From positions 1 to 32,963 of the forward strand of contig JAENJF010000011.1 of the NCBI GenBank assembly GCA_016844685.1: 32,963 bases of DNA, in the 5' to 3' direction. Positions within the stretch are counted from its first letter, which is position 1. Each line of letters starts with the position of its first letter. Made by a program: the position numbers and the translations under genes. Below are positions 9,153 to 18,435 of the stretch, piece by piece. This DNA is from Candidatus Nitrosotenuis sp. (GTDB taxonomy: Archaea; Thermoproteota; Nitrososphaeria; Nitrososphaerales; Nitrosopumilaceae). The notes beneath the pieces are model-generated. The model did not search any database, was not told where the DNA came from, and saw nothing but the letters and a program-made list of their open reading frames with translations.

Positions 9153-10387
9153 TTAAACCAACCAAAACGCCGCCTCTTCTTTGGTTCCTCTTCTTTTTTA
9201 TCTTCTTTTTGTTTTTCTTTAACCTCAGGTTCTTTGGTTTCCGGTTTTGATTCGAGTTTTTCCTGTTTCTTTGGTTGCTGGCCTGGCATTGGGCGACTGT
9301 TAGCTATCCAATTTCTAATATTTTTGGAAAGAGTAAACGCATCATCATCATTTTCAGGGGGCGGAACGTCGTACAAATCAGCGTATGTAGAGATGTCTTG
9401 ATCTTTAATTCCTTCAAACGGGTCTGAGCCTTTTTTTGACATTGGTTCTGGTTTTGGTTCTGGTTTTGGTTCTGGTTTTGGTTCTGGTTTTGGTTCTGCC
9501 TCAAGAAACACTTGCTTGTCAAATGGCTTTAGGTCTGAATATTCCTGACCTACTCCGACATACAAGATTGGTTTTGAGGTGATTTTAACTACAGATAGTG
9601 CTGCCCCTCCACGAGCATCAGCATCGCTTTTTGTCAGTATTGCACCATCAAACTGTACATGCCGATAGAATTCCCTTGCTTGGTTGACAGTATCATTTCC
9701 AGCTAATGAATCGCCTACAAAGATCTTTAGATCTGGTTTTACTACCTTGGTAATTTTTTCGATTTGATCCATGAGGTTTTTGCTTGTCTGCATTCTTCCT
9801 GCAGTATCAATCAAAACGCAATCAATTTTGTGGGATTTAGCATAAAGTACGGCATCTCGTGCCACTGCTGCAGGATCAGAGCCATAATTTTGAGCAATTA
9901 TTCTAATGTTTAATCGGTTTGCGTGTTCCGTTAGCTGCTCTATTGCTCCTGCTCGGAATGTATCTGCAGCTGCAATTACTACTGAGAATTTATTTTCCTT
10001 TAAAAGATACCCGAGTTTTGCAAGAGTCGTTGTTTTTCCAGTTCCATTAATTCCAACAAACAAGATCACACATGGCTCGCCAGAATTTTTCTTTGAGTTG
10101 ATGTTTGATATTATATCAACAGAGCCTACAGCATCAAACAGTCCAGAAATACTTTGAATTAGACTATTTTTGATAAAGGATTCAATTTCTTTTTTATCAA
10201 CAGATGTGCCGATTAACTTTTTTTTAAGGTCAGACTTGATTGTATCAATTACTTCAGTTGCAACATCTGACTCCATTAATTCGATTTCTAACTGGAATAA
10301 AATGTTGTCAATGTCATTTTCTTTTAGTTCCTTTTCACCAAGACTTTTAGCTACGGATGAAAAGGTGCTACGTAATTTATCAAACAT
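9149..10387 (-). CDS. ftsY: Signal recognition particle receptor FtsY, with an unusual C-terminal extension
   Basis: 412 aa; GINGTGKTTTLAKLG, DTAGRMQTS, TKSDADARGGAALSV; GTPase core ends near FDKQVFLEAE and is followed by an EPKP-repeat charged tail. Confidence 0.95.
   Translation of the reverse strand: MFDKLRSTFSSVAKSLGEKELKENDIDNILFQLEIELMESDVATEVIDTIKSDLKKKLIGTSVDKKEIESFIKNSLIQSISGLFDAVGSVDIISNINSKKNSGEPCVILFVGINGTGKTTTLAKLGYLLKENKFSVVIAAADTFRAGAIEQLTEHANRLNIRIIAQNYGSDPAAVARDAVLYAKSHKIDCVLIDTAGRMQTSKNLMDQIEKITKVVKPDLKIFVGDSLAGNDTVNQAREFYRHVQFDGAILTKSDADARGGAALSVVKITSKPILYVGVGQEYSDLKPFDKQVFLEAEPKPEPKPEPKPEPKPEPMSKKGSDPFEGIKDQDISTYADLYDVPPPENDDDAFTLSKNIRNWIANSRPMPGQQPKKQEKLESKPETKEPEVKEKQKEDKKEEEPKKRRRFGWFK
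9444..9497. repeat. 12-bp tandem repeat coding EPKP units in FtsY
   Basis: Repeated ggttctggtttt (minus-strand GAACCAAAACCA), about 4.5 copies in frame. Confidence 0.9.
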
Positions 10388-10393
10388 AAAATC

Positions 10394-10816
10394 TCACTGT
10401 TGAGGAGTGTTTGCAGATTGTATTAATCGATTCATTTCTTGTTTTAGTTGCTCTAATCTCATCAAGGCTTGATGTTTTTGCGAAGCAGTCTCGTTTAGTG
10501 CTACTTGGAGTTCCTTTATCCTTGATTCAAGATAGTTAATGGCAGAATCGTGCTCCTTTTCTACTAGGATTCCTGCACCCACATCGAGCAATACCTTTGA
10601 TGTTCCAGAAACGCTGGCCTTGACGTATGTTCCAAGTCCTACAGGAATTAATGATTCAAATTCTTGATTTTGGTTAATTCCCCTGATTGATTCAACTGAA
10701 GATATTGCTTCCCGCAAAAAAGTCATAATTGCCTCTTCTTTTTGATCCAAGCTTGTTGTGTAGGATTCAAGCATTTGCATTTGGTAAAGAAGCTGCTGGG
10801 CTTGTTCTTCGCTCAT
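10394..10816 (-). CDS. pfdA: Prefoldin alpha subunit
   Basis: 140 aa; paired coiled coils around PVGLGTYVKASV...VLLDVGAGILVEK. Confidence 0.9.
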   Translation of the reverse strand: MSEEQAQQLLYQMQMLESYTTSLDQKEEAIMTFLREAISSVESIRGINQNQEFESLIPVGLGTYVKASVSGTSKVLLDVGAGILVEKEHDSAINYLESRIKELQVALNETASQKHQALMRLEQLKQEMNRLIQSANTPQQ

Positions 10817-10875
10817 TTACAAAAAAATCAGTTCAGATGCCTATAAATGCATTTGTTGGATGAAAACCAATACAA

Positions 10876-11294
10876 ATGATTTCAAAGAGAAATTGATTAT
10901 TTGTCAAGTCAAAAACAAAATGGATTCACCCATACAAGGATCATCCAACAGACAGATTAAAGATCAAGTTAATTCTTAATGAAAAAATCAGAGGGAATAG
11001 AATAGTTGGACTTGAAGCACGAATTGAATCAGGAGATGTGCATCAGTTGCACATTCACAAAAATGAGTATGTTCTTGTTTATTCTCTTAAAGGGAAATGT
11101 ATTGTAACGGTTGGAAGAAAAACGAAAACAGTTTTTCCTAATACAATGATTTTCATCCCACCCATAAATGATGTGGGTTTTCCCGCTCGTCATTTCATAA
11201 ATTCTCAAATCCTTGGAAGGGCATAGCGTTTGCAATAGGAACTAAAGCAAGGATCAATAACGTCTGGATGGAAGACAATAAAAAAAGAAGATAA
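10876..11294 (+). pseudogene. Degraded cupin-domain gene
   Basis: ATG at 10876 reads MISKRN*LFVKSKTKWIHPYKDHPTDRLKIKLILNEKIRGNRIVGLEARIESGDVHQLHIHKNEYVLVYSLKGKCIVTVGRKTKTVFPNTMIFIPP (TGA at 10894-10896). Cupin-like sequence then resumes in another frame as CGFSRSSFHKFSNPWKGIAFAIGTKARINNVWMEDNKKRR*. Confidence 0.65.
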
Positions 11295-11295
11295 A

Positions 11296-11916
11296 TTATT
11301 TAGCTTTGGAATAACGTTTTTCTACTTCATCCCAATTTACGACATTCCACCATGCAGTAACATAGTCTACTCTTTTGTTTTGATATTTGAGATAGTATGC
11401 GTGTTCCCAAACATCAAGACCAAGCAATGGAACCAGTCCCTCGGTTCTAGGACTTGTTTGATTTGGCATTGATTTGTATTCAACACCATTTGATTTTAGA
11501 TTGAAGACTAGCCAGCCCCAACCGCTTCCTTGAACACCGGTGGTTTTTGTCGAAAATTGTTCCTTGAAGGAATCAAAACTGCCAAATGTTTTGTTGATTG
11601 CGTCTGCAACTGAGCCGCCTGGTTTGCCTCCACCATTTGGTTTCATGTTGTTCCAAAATAGCTTATGATTGTCATATCCACCACCGTGGAAGTTGATTGC
11701 ACCGCGTATTGTATCTGGTACTTGGTTTATGCTTGCAAGAACATCAAGGAGATCCTTTTGTTGTAGGTCAGAGCTAAGCTTGTCCCACGCATCATTTAGG
11801 CCATTTGTATAAGCTTGGTGATGTTTTGTGTGATGGATTTCCATTGTTTTTGCGTCAATGTGTGGTTCTAATGCATCATATGCATATGGTACTTCAGGAA
11901 GTGTGAATTTTCCCAT
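11296..11916 (-). CDS. Superoxide dismutase (Fe/Mn family)
   Basis: 206 aa; [52 protein letters not shown]. Confidence 0.96.
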   Translation of the reverse strand: MGKFTLPEVPYAYDALEPHIDAKTMEIHHTKHHQAYTNGLNDAWDKLSSDLQQKDLLDVLASINQVPDTIRGAINFHGGGYDNHKLFWNNMKPNGGGKPGGSVADAINKTFGSFDSFKEQFSTKTTGVQGSGWGWLVFNLKSNGVEYKSMPNQTSPRTEGLVPLLGLDVWEHAYYLKYQNKRVDYVTAWWNVVNWDEVEKRYSKAK

Positions 11917-12000
11917 GACGTATTAAACAAATGTTCATAATTTAATGATTTGTCCCATGTTCACCACTATGGAATAATTTACCACAAGTAAAATCCAAGC

Positions 12001-14070
12001 ATGAGTTTTATTCCGTTAGGAGAAGGACAAATAGTGAAATATCAAAAGATAATTTTTTGCGCATTTGTTGTTTTGATTGGAGTTATTCTAGTTTCCCAAA
12101 AAATACAGCCAGATATCACACTAGAAATTCTTCTTGATAAGAGTAGCAAATATGTCGGTGCAGACTATCCCCATGATTTAGGTTTTAATGGAAATGGGAT
12201 CAAGGTTGCAGTAATTGATACTGGGGTAGACTATAATCATCCTGACCTTTTTGGGTTTGGTCCGTCTGGTAAGGTAGTTGGAGGATATGACTTTATTGAA
12301 AACGATTATTCCCCAATTGACACAAATGGACATGGAACTGAGGTTGCCGGAATAATTGCTGCAAATGGAACTCTAAAAGGAATTGCGCCATCTGCAAAGA
12401 TTCTAGCTTATCGCGTTTCAGATACTGGTGAAGGGGTATCATCAGATCTTATCATAAAGGCAATACAACAGGCAGTTACTGATGGTGCAAACGTGATTAA
12501 CATAAGCCTTGGTGTTAATCGAACAAATGAAAGAATTGATGAGGCAATCAACTATGCAGTAAAAAAGGGAGTCATAGTAGTAACAGCTGCGGGGAACGGC
12601 GGTCCTGATCTAAAGACCATAGGCAGTCCAGGAAAGGATCCCAATACGATTACGGTTGGTGCCACGTATAATAATATCACATCTAGTCTTGTTGCAACAC
12701 TTCAAATCGATGGCGAGCGTGTGCAGGTCTTACCAATGGCTGGGATTAAACCAACAAGCGAGCCAGTTTTGGCCGAAATTATTTTTGGCAAATACGGTAG
12801 AGTTGAGGATCTTGTTGGAATTGATGCAAAGGGCAAAATTTTGTTAATTGAAAGAGGCAGTGATAAAAAAGGCGAGCTTGTTTATTTTTCAGACAAAGAA
12901 AAAAATTCTGCAATTGCAGGTGCCAAAGCCATAATAGTGTATAACAATGAGCCTGGAATATTTCTTGGGGAATTAACCCACAAGCTTACAGGTCCTGATT
13001 ATATCCCGATGATCCCTACAGTGTCCATGTCAAGAGAAGACGGCTTGTGGTTGAGAAACATAATTCAAAACAAGACAATAGGCACGCTCAACATGTTTTA
13101 CCATCCCGACTTTGTTTCATTTTTTAGTTCACGCGGCCCTGTTTCTCCGTTTTATATCAAGCCCAACTTGGTAGCACCGGGGGTTTTTGTGAACGCCACC
13201 TCAATCAAAGGCAGTTATAATCTGACAAGTGGAACTAGTTTTGCAGCTCCCCATGTTTCTGGTACAGCCGCCATTTTACTGCAAAAGAATCCAAAGTTGA
13301 CACCGCATGAGGTTAACTCTATAATTTCAACTACTGCTGATCCAATATCGGATACATATGGAACGCCATTTCCACTTGAAATAAGTGGAGTTGGTAGACT
13401 AAATGTAACAAAGGCATTTAATGCAAATCTTGTCATAATGCCAAACTATGTTATTTTTGATTTGTCGCCATATGCCAAAACACAGACTAGTTTATTGCAG
13501 CTAAAAACAATCAACGGTGAGGCTCCAACGGTAAAAGTAGATTTCAAAATAAACACGGATGCAGTAAATTTTGATTATTCTCTTGACGGTAATCGTCTTT
13601 ACATTATATCCAAGCTTTCAAAGGAAATTACAGGAGAGTATCAAGGAATGATAACAATAGACGGCGGTATCATACAATATCATGTTCCCATATTGGTAAG
13701 AATAGGAACAAGCTCAGTTGGCGTCATAACAGATGATGGGAAATTAGACTTTAGAGTTTACTCTAATGACATTTGGACCTATGCAAAAATCACAGTATAC
13801 AATGACGATTACAATCTTATTGATACTACATCGATAACACCCACAAAAAATGCACCTGTGTTTATTCGTGAATCGGGGCAGTACTGGATTGAGGCAAATA
13901 TTAAAGATGGAAATAATACAATCAATGCGTACAATACTATATTTGTCGAATCGCCTATAAAAGATCAAATTGATTTTAGTACAATTGGAATACCTCAAAG
14001 GCAGCTATTGGTCATAATTGGAATTATTGTTACAATAGCAACAGCTGGAATGATAATTAAGAAGAAATGA
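12001..14070 (+). CDS. Subtilisin-like (S8) serine protease with PA-type insert, membrane-anchored
   Basis: 689 aa; catalytic motifs VAVIDTGVDYNHPD, GHGTEVAGIIA, GTSFAAPHVSGTAA; hydrophobic N-terminal segment and C-terminal TM plus KKK. Confidence 0.93.
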   Translation: MSFIPLGEGQIVKYQKIIFCAFVVLIGVILVSQKIQPDITLEILLDKSSKYVGADYPHDLGFNGNGIKVAVIDTGVDYNHPDLFGFGPSGKVVGGYDFIENDYSPIDTNGHGTEVAGIIAANGTLKGIAPSAKILAYRVSDTGEGVSSDLIIKAIQQAVTDGANVINISLGVNRTNERIDEAINYAVKKGVIVVTAAGNGGPDLKTIGSPGKDPNTITVGATYNNITSSLVATLQIDGERVQVLPMAGIKPTSEPVLAEIIFGKYGRVEDLVGIDAKGKILLIERGSDKKGELVYFSDKEKNSAIAGAKAIIVYNNEPGIFLGELTHKLTGPDYIPMIPTVSMSREDGLWLRNIIQNKTIGTLNMFYHPDFVSFFSSRGPVSPFYIKPNLVAPGVFVNATSIKGSYNLTSGTSFAAPHVSGTAAILLQKNPKLTPHEVNSIISTTADPISDTYGTPFPLEISGVGRLNVTKAFNANLVIMPNYVIFDLSPYAKTQTSLLQLKTINGEAPTVKVDFKINTDAVNFDYSLDGNRLYIISKLSKEITGEYQGMITIDGGIIQYHVPILVRIGTSSVGVITDDGKLDFRVYSNDIWTYAKITVYNDDYNLIDTTSITPTKNAPVFIRESGQYWIEANIKDGNNTINAYNTIFVESPIKDQIDFSTIGIPQRQLLVIIGIIVTIATAGMIIKKK

Positions 14071-15672
14071 TTATGGTTTTGTCCCTGCGTTTACAATTTC
14101 TGTGGCCACATTCTTGAACTTGGCAAAGTTGTCTACAAACATTTGAGCCAGTTTTTTTGAAGAAAGGTCGTATGCGCCCTTGTCTTGCCAGGTAGCTTTT
14201 GGATCCAAGACCTCTGATGGTACCCCGGGGCATTCTGTTGGAACGTCAAGGTTGAATAAATCATCATGTCGATACTTTACAATATCTAGTGATCCTGTAA
14301 GTGCAGCAGTAACCATTGCCCTGCTGTACTTTATGCTTACTCGCTTTCCTACGCCATATTGTCCACCAGACCAGCCTGTGTTGATCAGGTACACTACGGT
14401 GTTGTGCTTTCTGATTTTGTCACCCAAAAGATTTGCATAAACTTCTGCAGGTCTGGGCATGAATGGTGCTCCAAAACACTCTGAAAATGTTGCCTTTGGT
14501 TCTTTGATGCCCCTTTCTGTTCCTGCCAATTTACTTGTATAACCAGACATAAAGTGAAACATTGCTCCTTCTTTTGTGAGTCGTGATACTGGTGGCAACA
14601 CTCCTAATGCATCTGCTGTAAGAAACACTATTACTTTGGGATTTCCTCCAACACTTGGAAATATTGCAGTTGGAATGTATTCCAGTGGATATGCAGCTCT
14701 TGTGTTTTCGGTAAGTGAGCCATCATCAAAGTTTGGCTTGAGGGTTTGTTTGTCAATTACAACATTTTCAAGTACTGCGCCTGACTTTATCGCGCTCCAG
14801 ATTTGTGGTTCCGATTCTTGGTTTAGGTTGATGCATTTTGCATAACAGCCACCCTCAAAATTGAAAACGCCCCTGTCTGACCAGCCATGCTCATCATCGC
14901 CAATCAGCATTCGGTTTGGATCAGCAGAAAGACTTGTCTTGCCTGTCCCGGAAAGACCAAAGAACAATGCAGTGTCACCTTCTTTTCCAATGTTAGCAGA
15001 GCAGTGCATTGGAAAGATTCCCCTCTTTGGGAGTAGGTAATTCATTATTGTAAACATTGACTTTTTCATTTCACCAGCATAGCTTGTGCCGCCAATCAGA
15101 ACAATCTTTTTTGTCAGGTTAATTAGAATGAAAATGTTCGACGTGGTTCCATCTACTTCTGGGATTGCCTCAAAATCATTTGTGCACATCATAGTAAAGT
15201 CGGGCTCGTGATTTTCAAGCTCTGCTGCAGATGGCCTTACAAACAATTGCCTTGCAAAAAGACTTTGCCAGGAATGATCATTGATTACTCGAATTCCAAG
15301 ACGGTTTTCAGTGTCTGCCCCTACAAATCCATCAAATACAAACAGTTCCTTTCCTTCAACAAATTTTTTCATCTTGTTGAGAATTTTATCAAATCTGTCT
15401 AGCGGAAATGGATGATTAATCTTTCCCCAGTCAACAGTATCATGAGTTTCATCGTCATCTACAATATAACGGTCATCAGGAGACCTTCCTGTGAATTTGC
15501 CTGTCTTTACAGCAAGGGAACCAGTAGTTATAAGCATGCCCTCGTTTTTTTGCACTGCTATTTCGACTAATTTCTCAGACGAGAGATTTCGGTGAATTTT
15601 TGATGGTTTTATGCCAAATGCCTCAATCTGAGAAACAAACTTGGTAGTAATGGTAGATTTTGGATCATTCAT
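14071..15672 (-). CDS. pckA: Phosphoenolpyruvate carboxykinase (ATP)
   Basis: 533 aa; GRSPDDRYIVDD, FFGLSGTGKTSLSADPNRMLIGDDEHGW. Confidence 0.96.
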   Translation of the reverse strand: MNDPKSTITTKFVSQIEAFGIKPSKIHRNLSSEKLVEIAVQKNEGMLITTGSLAVKTGKFTGRSPDDRYIVDDDETHDTVDWGKINHPFPLDRFDKILNKMKKFVEGKELFVFDGFVGADTENRLGIRVINDHSWQSLFARQLFVRPSAAELENHEPDFTMMCTNDFEAIPEVDGTTSNIFILINLTKKIVLIGGTSYAGEMKKSMFTIMNYLLPKRGIFPMHCSANIGKEGDTALFFGLSGTGKTSLSADPNRMLIGDDEHGWSDRGVFNFEGGCYAKCINLNQESEPQIWSAIKSGAVLENVVIDKQTLKPNFDDGSLTENTRAAYPLEYIPTAIFPSVGGNPKVIVFLTADALGVLPPVSRLTKEGAMFHFMSGYTSKLAGTERGIKEPKATFSECFGAPFMPRPAEVYANLLGDKIRKHNTVVYLINTGWSGGQYGVGKRVSIKYSRAMVTAALTGSLDIVKYRHDDLFNLDVPTECPGVPSEVLDPKATWQDKGAYDLSSKKLAQMFVDNFAKFKNVATEIVNAGTKP

Positions 15673-15811
15673 GGTGATTATACCTCAATTTCAAAGAACA
15701 TAGGCATGAACATCAAATATTCGATCCGAATGCGAATTCATTATTATCTCTTACTTTTTTACGCAATTACTTATTCAAGTAACCTATTTATTGTAAAATC
15801 TAAGAGCTTGT

Positions 15812-16219
15812 GTGTTGACCATCAATAAGGAAAAACTGGCATTAAGAAAAACAATTGCCGAACACAGACCAGACTTTGTAAGACAGGAAAGTTGGAGATA
15901 TGTAAGAATTGGGCTAGCTTGGAGAAAACCAAAGGGAATAGACAACCATCAAAGAAAACAAAAGTTCAGAAGTCGACCTGGACTAGTCAAGGTGGGATAT
16001 GGTGGTCCAAAAATAGCAAAGGGCTTGCATCCATCCGGATTTACAGATAATTTAGTTCACAATGTTACTGATTTAGAAAAACTAAACTCAAAGACAGACG
16101 GCGTAAGAATTGGCCATGGGGTAGGAACAAAGAAAAGATTACAAATAGTTACAACGGCAATGGAAAAGAAATTCAAAGTTTTCAATGCGAGAGTGAGGAC
16201 TAGTGGTAGTAAATCTTAG
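15812..16219 (+). CDS. Ribosomal protein eL32
   Basis: 135 aa; RQESWRYVRIGLAWRKPKGIDNHQRKQ...PKIAKGLHPSGF. Confidence 0.95.
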   Translation: MLTINKEKLALRKTIAEHRPDFVRQESWRYVRIGLAWRKPKGIDNHQRKQKFRSRPGLVKVGYGGPKIAKGLHPSGFTDNLVHNVTDLEKLNSKTDGVRIGHGVGTKKRLQIVTTAMEKKFKVFNARVRTSGSKS

Positions 16220-16658
16220 GGCCAAAAAACGCCTCGTATCTCGAGTCGTTGGAGTAGGACTAAGCAGAATTAAATTTGATACTGAGAGTTCAGATGATAT
16301 TGCAGATGCAATTACTCGTGAGAACATTCGAAGTCTCATAACTGCAGGCGCAATTACAATCAAACCAGCCAAGGGAACATCTCGTGGAAGATCAAAATTC
16401 AAGAAATCACAAAAATCCAAAAGAGGAGCTACTACTGGTTCAAAGAAAGGAAGGAAAGGAGCTCGTGTCGGAAAGAAAGAAGTCTATGTAAAGAGAACAC
16501 GTGCGTTACGATATAGACTCAAAGTAGCAAAGGATAGAAAAGAAATTACAAATCCTGAATTCTGGGAACTTTACAGAAAGGTAAGTGGAAATACCGTAAA
16601 AGACTCTGCTCACCTAAGAGGCTTAGTTGAGGAAATAAAGGCTAGACGTAAAGCTTAG
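16203..16658 (+). CDS. Ribosomal protein eL19
   Basis: 151 aa; LRAKKRLVSRVVGVG...SRGRSKFKKSQKSKRG; overlaps the end of eL32. Confidence 0.95.
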   Translation: MVVNLRAKKRLVSRVVGVGLSRIKFDTESSDDIADAITRENIRSLITAGAITIKPAKGTSRGRSKFKKSQKSKRGATTGSKKGRKGARVGKKEVYVKRTRALRYRLKVAKDRKEITNPEFWELYRKVSGNTVKDSAHLRGLVEEIKARRKA

Positions 16659-16957
16659 AATCGAAAAACCGTTTTTTCCCAATTTTGAATTTTTCCGCTT
16701 TTAATTGTAATTCCTTCTTTTGAGAGCATGTTAGTTTTTACGCCTTCGCCGTAAAAATAGCCGCCAATTTTTCCATCAGACTTGACAACGCGGTGACATG
16801 GAATTATGACTGGAAACGGGTTTTTGTTCATAATTTGACCAATCACTCGCTGACCGTTTGGTAGAGAAATTGCTCTTGCAAGCTCACCATATGTTGTGAC
16901 TTTTCCTTTTGGCACCTTGAGCAATTTTTGATAAACTCTACGTTCAAGATCATTCAA
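16655..16957 (-). CDS. ogt: Methylated-DNA--protein cysteine methyltransferase, C-terminal domain only
   Basis: 100 aa; VPKGKVTTYGELARAI, IIPCHRVVKSDGKIGGY active site. Confidence 0.9.
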   Translation of the reverse strand: MNDLERRVYQKLLKVPKGKVTTYGELARAISLPNGQRVIGQIMNKNPFPVIIPCHRVVKSDGKIGGYFYGEGVKTNMLSKEGITIKSGKIQNWEKTVFRF

Positions 16958-17727
16958 AGTTTTATCATCTCAATATCTGCATCTTTGCATAAATTCATTA
17001 CCTTTTGTTTGTTTGATCCCAGTCCTCCCCAATCAAGCAATGCGGTTTTTACCTTGTTTCTATCCAAAATATGAGAAAAGAGGGATTTGTCAAGAAATTC
17101 AAGCGCGTGTTTTGGAATTACTGTCCCCAAGGCATGTTTTCCTTCAATGAGTTCTTTTGTGAATTTTTCAGGATAGTGAGTACCGCCAAAACATATTGCT
17201 ACAGGATAGGTCTTTATTGATTCAGACAAGGTTTGCAGTACTAGTTTTGCAACAGAGTTGCAGAGTGATTCATTGTTCCACTGTTTTTCTGTGGTGCCAA
17301 TCTCAATGAATATGGCAGGCTTGCTCAGAGCAGTAGGCCCATGATGAGTGGCCTCTATAGTGATTTGAAATTCGGAAAAACTGCGTCTATTTTTCCATAG
17401 CGTTTGTAGGTATGATTTTTGCAGGTGCGGATGTGGAACTGCAACTTGTCTTTCATTTCCGCCAAATTGCGCAGTATCAAAGTTTCCAGTGCTATGGCAC
17501 GTTAGAGCGAGTTCTCCAGATTGTGCTGCATGTTTTGACAAAAAGACAAATCCATCATAATGATATTTTTCCTCAAGCCAGTCTGCAGAAATTGCAGGAG
17601 TTGAAATAACTACTAGATCAAAATTTTTTCCCCGATAAATGTCACCATCTTTTTTCATTTGTTTTGAGAGGAATTTTGCCATGTTATGGCCAGCAGGGTC
17701 TTGCTCATACGCAACTAGTAATTCCAT
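16954..17727 (-). CDS. dtdA: D-aminoacyl-tRNA deacylase (archaeal DtdA type)
   Basis: 257 aa; VFLSKHAAQSGELALTCHSTGNF, ATHHGPTALSKPAIFIEIGTTEKQW, CFGGTHYP. Confidence 0.9.
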   Translation of the reverse strand: MELLVAYEQDPAGHNMAKFLSKQMKKDGDIYRGKNFDLVVISTPAISADWLEEKYHYDGFVFLSKHAAQSGELALTCHSTGNFDTAQFGGNERQVAVPHPHLQKSYLQTLWKNRRSFSEFQITIEATHHGPTALSKPAIFIEIGTTEKQWNNESLCNSVAKLVLQTLSESIKTYPVAICFGGTHYPEKFTKELIEGKHALGTVIPKHALEFLDKSLFSHILDRNKVKTALLDWGGLGSNKQKVMNLCKDADIEMIKL

Positions 17728-17766
17728 GAGATAAGAGATATAAGGCCACTTTATTAATTTCCAGCG

Positions 17767-17937
17767 ATGGATCTAGTAAACACCTTCAAGAACATGGCAA
17801 ACACATTGAAGCTTGCCAAAAAGTCAGATAAAGAGGACTATATGCAACACTTGAGACTGGTTCTTTTAGGAGTAGCTGCCATCGGGACAATTGGATTTAT
17901 AATTCAGTTTGTTTTTTCAGTGTTTAGATTCGGATAG
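17767..17937 (+). CDS. secE: Protein translocase subunit SecE/Sec61 gamma (not in the supplied ORF track)
   Basis: ATG at 17767: MDLVNTFKNMANTLKLAKKSDKEDYMQHLRLVLLGVAAIGTIGFIIQFVFSVFRFG*, 56 aa, one TM; stop abuts the Spt5 start as in other archaea. Confidence 0.93.
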   Translation: MDLVNTFKNMANTLKLAKKSDKEDYMQHLRLVLLGVAAIGTIGFIIQFVFSVFRFG

Positions 17938-18399
17938 ATGGAATTGTCACAAGAAATTAAATCACATCTTTTTGCAATCAGAACCACAGGAGGTCAAGAA
18001 AAAGTCGTATTGAACTTGTTACAAAACAAGATCAAGACAAACAAGATTAACGTTCTTTCAGTTTTGCTAGTTGATAATCTAAAAGGCTATGTTGTAATTG
18101 AGGCAAAAGACGCAAATGCCGCTTTTCATGCTCTGCAAGGAATTAGACACATTCGTGGCCAGCTCAGAGGAGAATTGGAATTCAAAGACATTGAAGGTTA
18201 TTTGGTAACTAGAACAAATGCGATCCAGTTGGCAATAGATAACATTGTAGAAATCATTGGCGGGCCGTTCAAGGGAATGAAGGCAACAGTCACAAGAGTA
18301 GATAATGAAAAGGAAGAGGCCACTGTTATTCTCTTAGATGCGCCATACCAGTTACCAGTCACGGTTGATAGTAACTATCTCAAAATATCCACGGCTTAG
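17938..18399 (+). CDS. spt5: Transcription elongation factor Spt5 (NusG-like, NGN + KOW)
   Basis: 153 aa; FAIRTTGGQEKVV...IVEIIGGPFKGMKATVTRVD. Confidence 0.95.
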   Translation: MELSQEIKSHLFAIRTTGGQEKVVLNLLQNKIKTNKINVLSVLLVDNLKGYVVIEAKDANAAFHALQGIRHIRGQLRGELEFKDIEGYLVTRTNAIQLAIDNIVEIIGGPFKGMKATVTRVDNEKEEATVILLDAPYQLPVTVDSNYLKISTA

Positions 18400-18435
18400 G
18401 AAGGATTAAATCTTCACTCAAAAAAAGATGAAAAT

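Noticed and set aside
9444-9497. Possible CRISPR-like array
   Set aside because: 12-bp contiguous in-frame repeat with no spacers, inside the FtsY coding region
9304-9522. 72-aa ORF with a QNQNQN repeat
   Set aside because: Out-of-frame reading of the FtsY EPKP repeat on the same strand
11029-11235. 68-aa minus-strand ORF
   Set aside because: Antisense to the cupin remnant; no recognisable features
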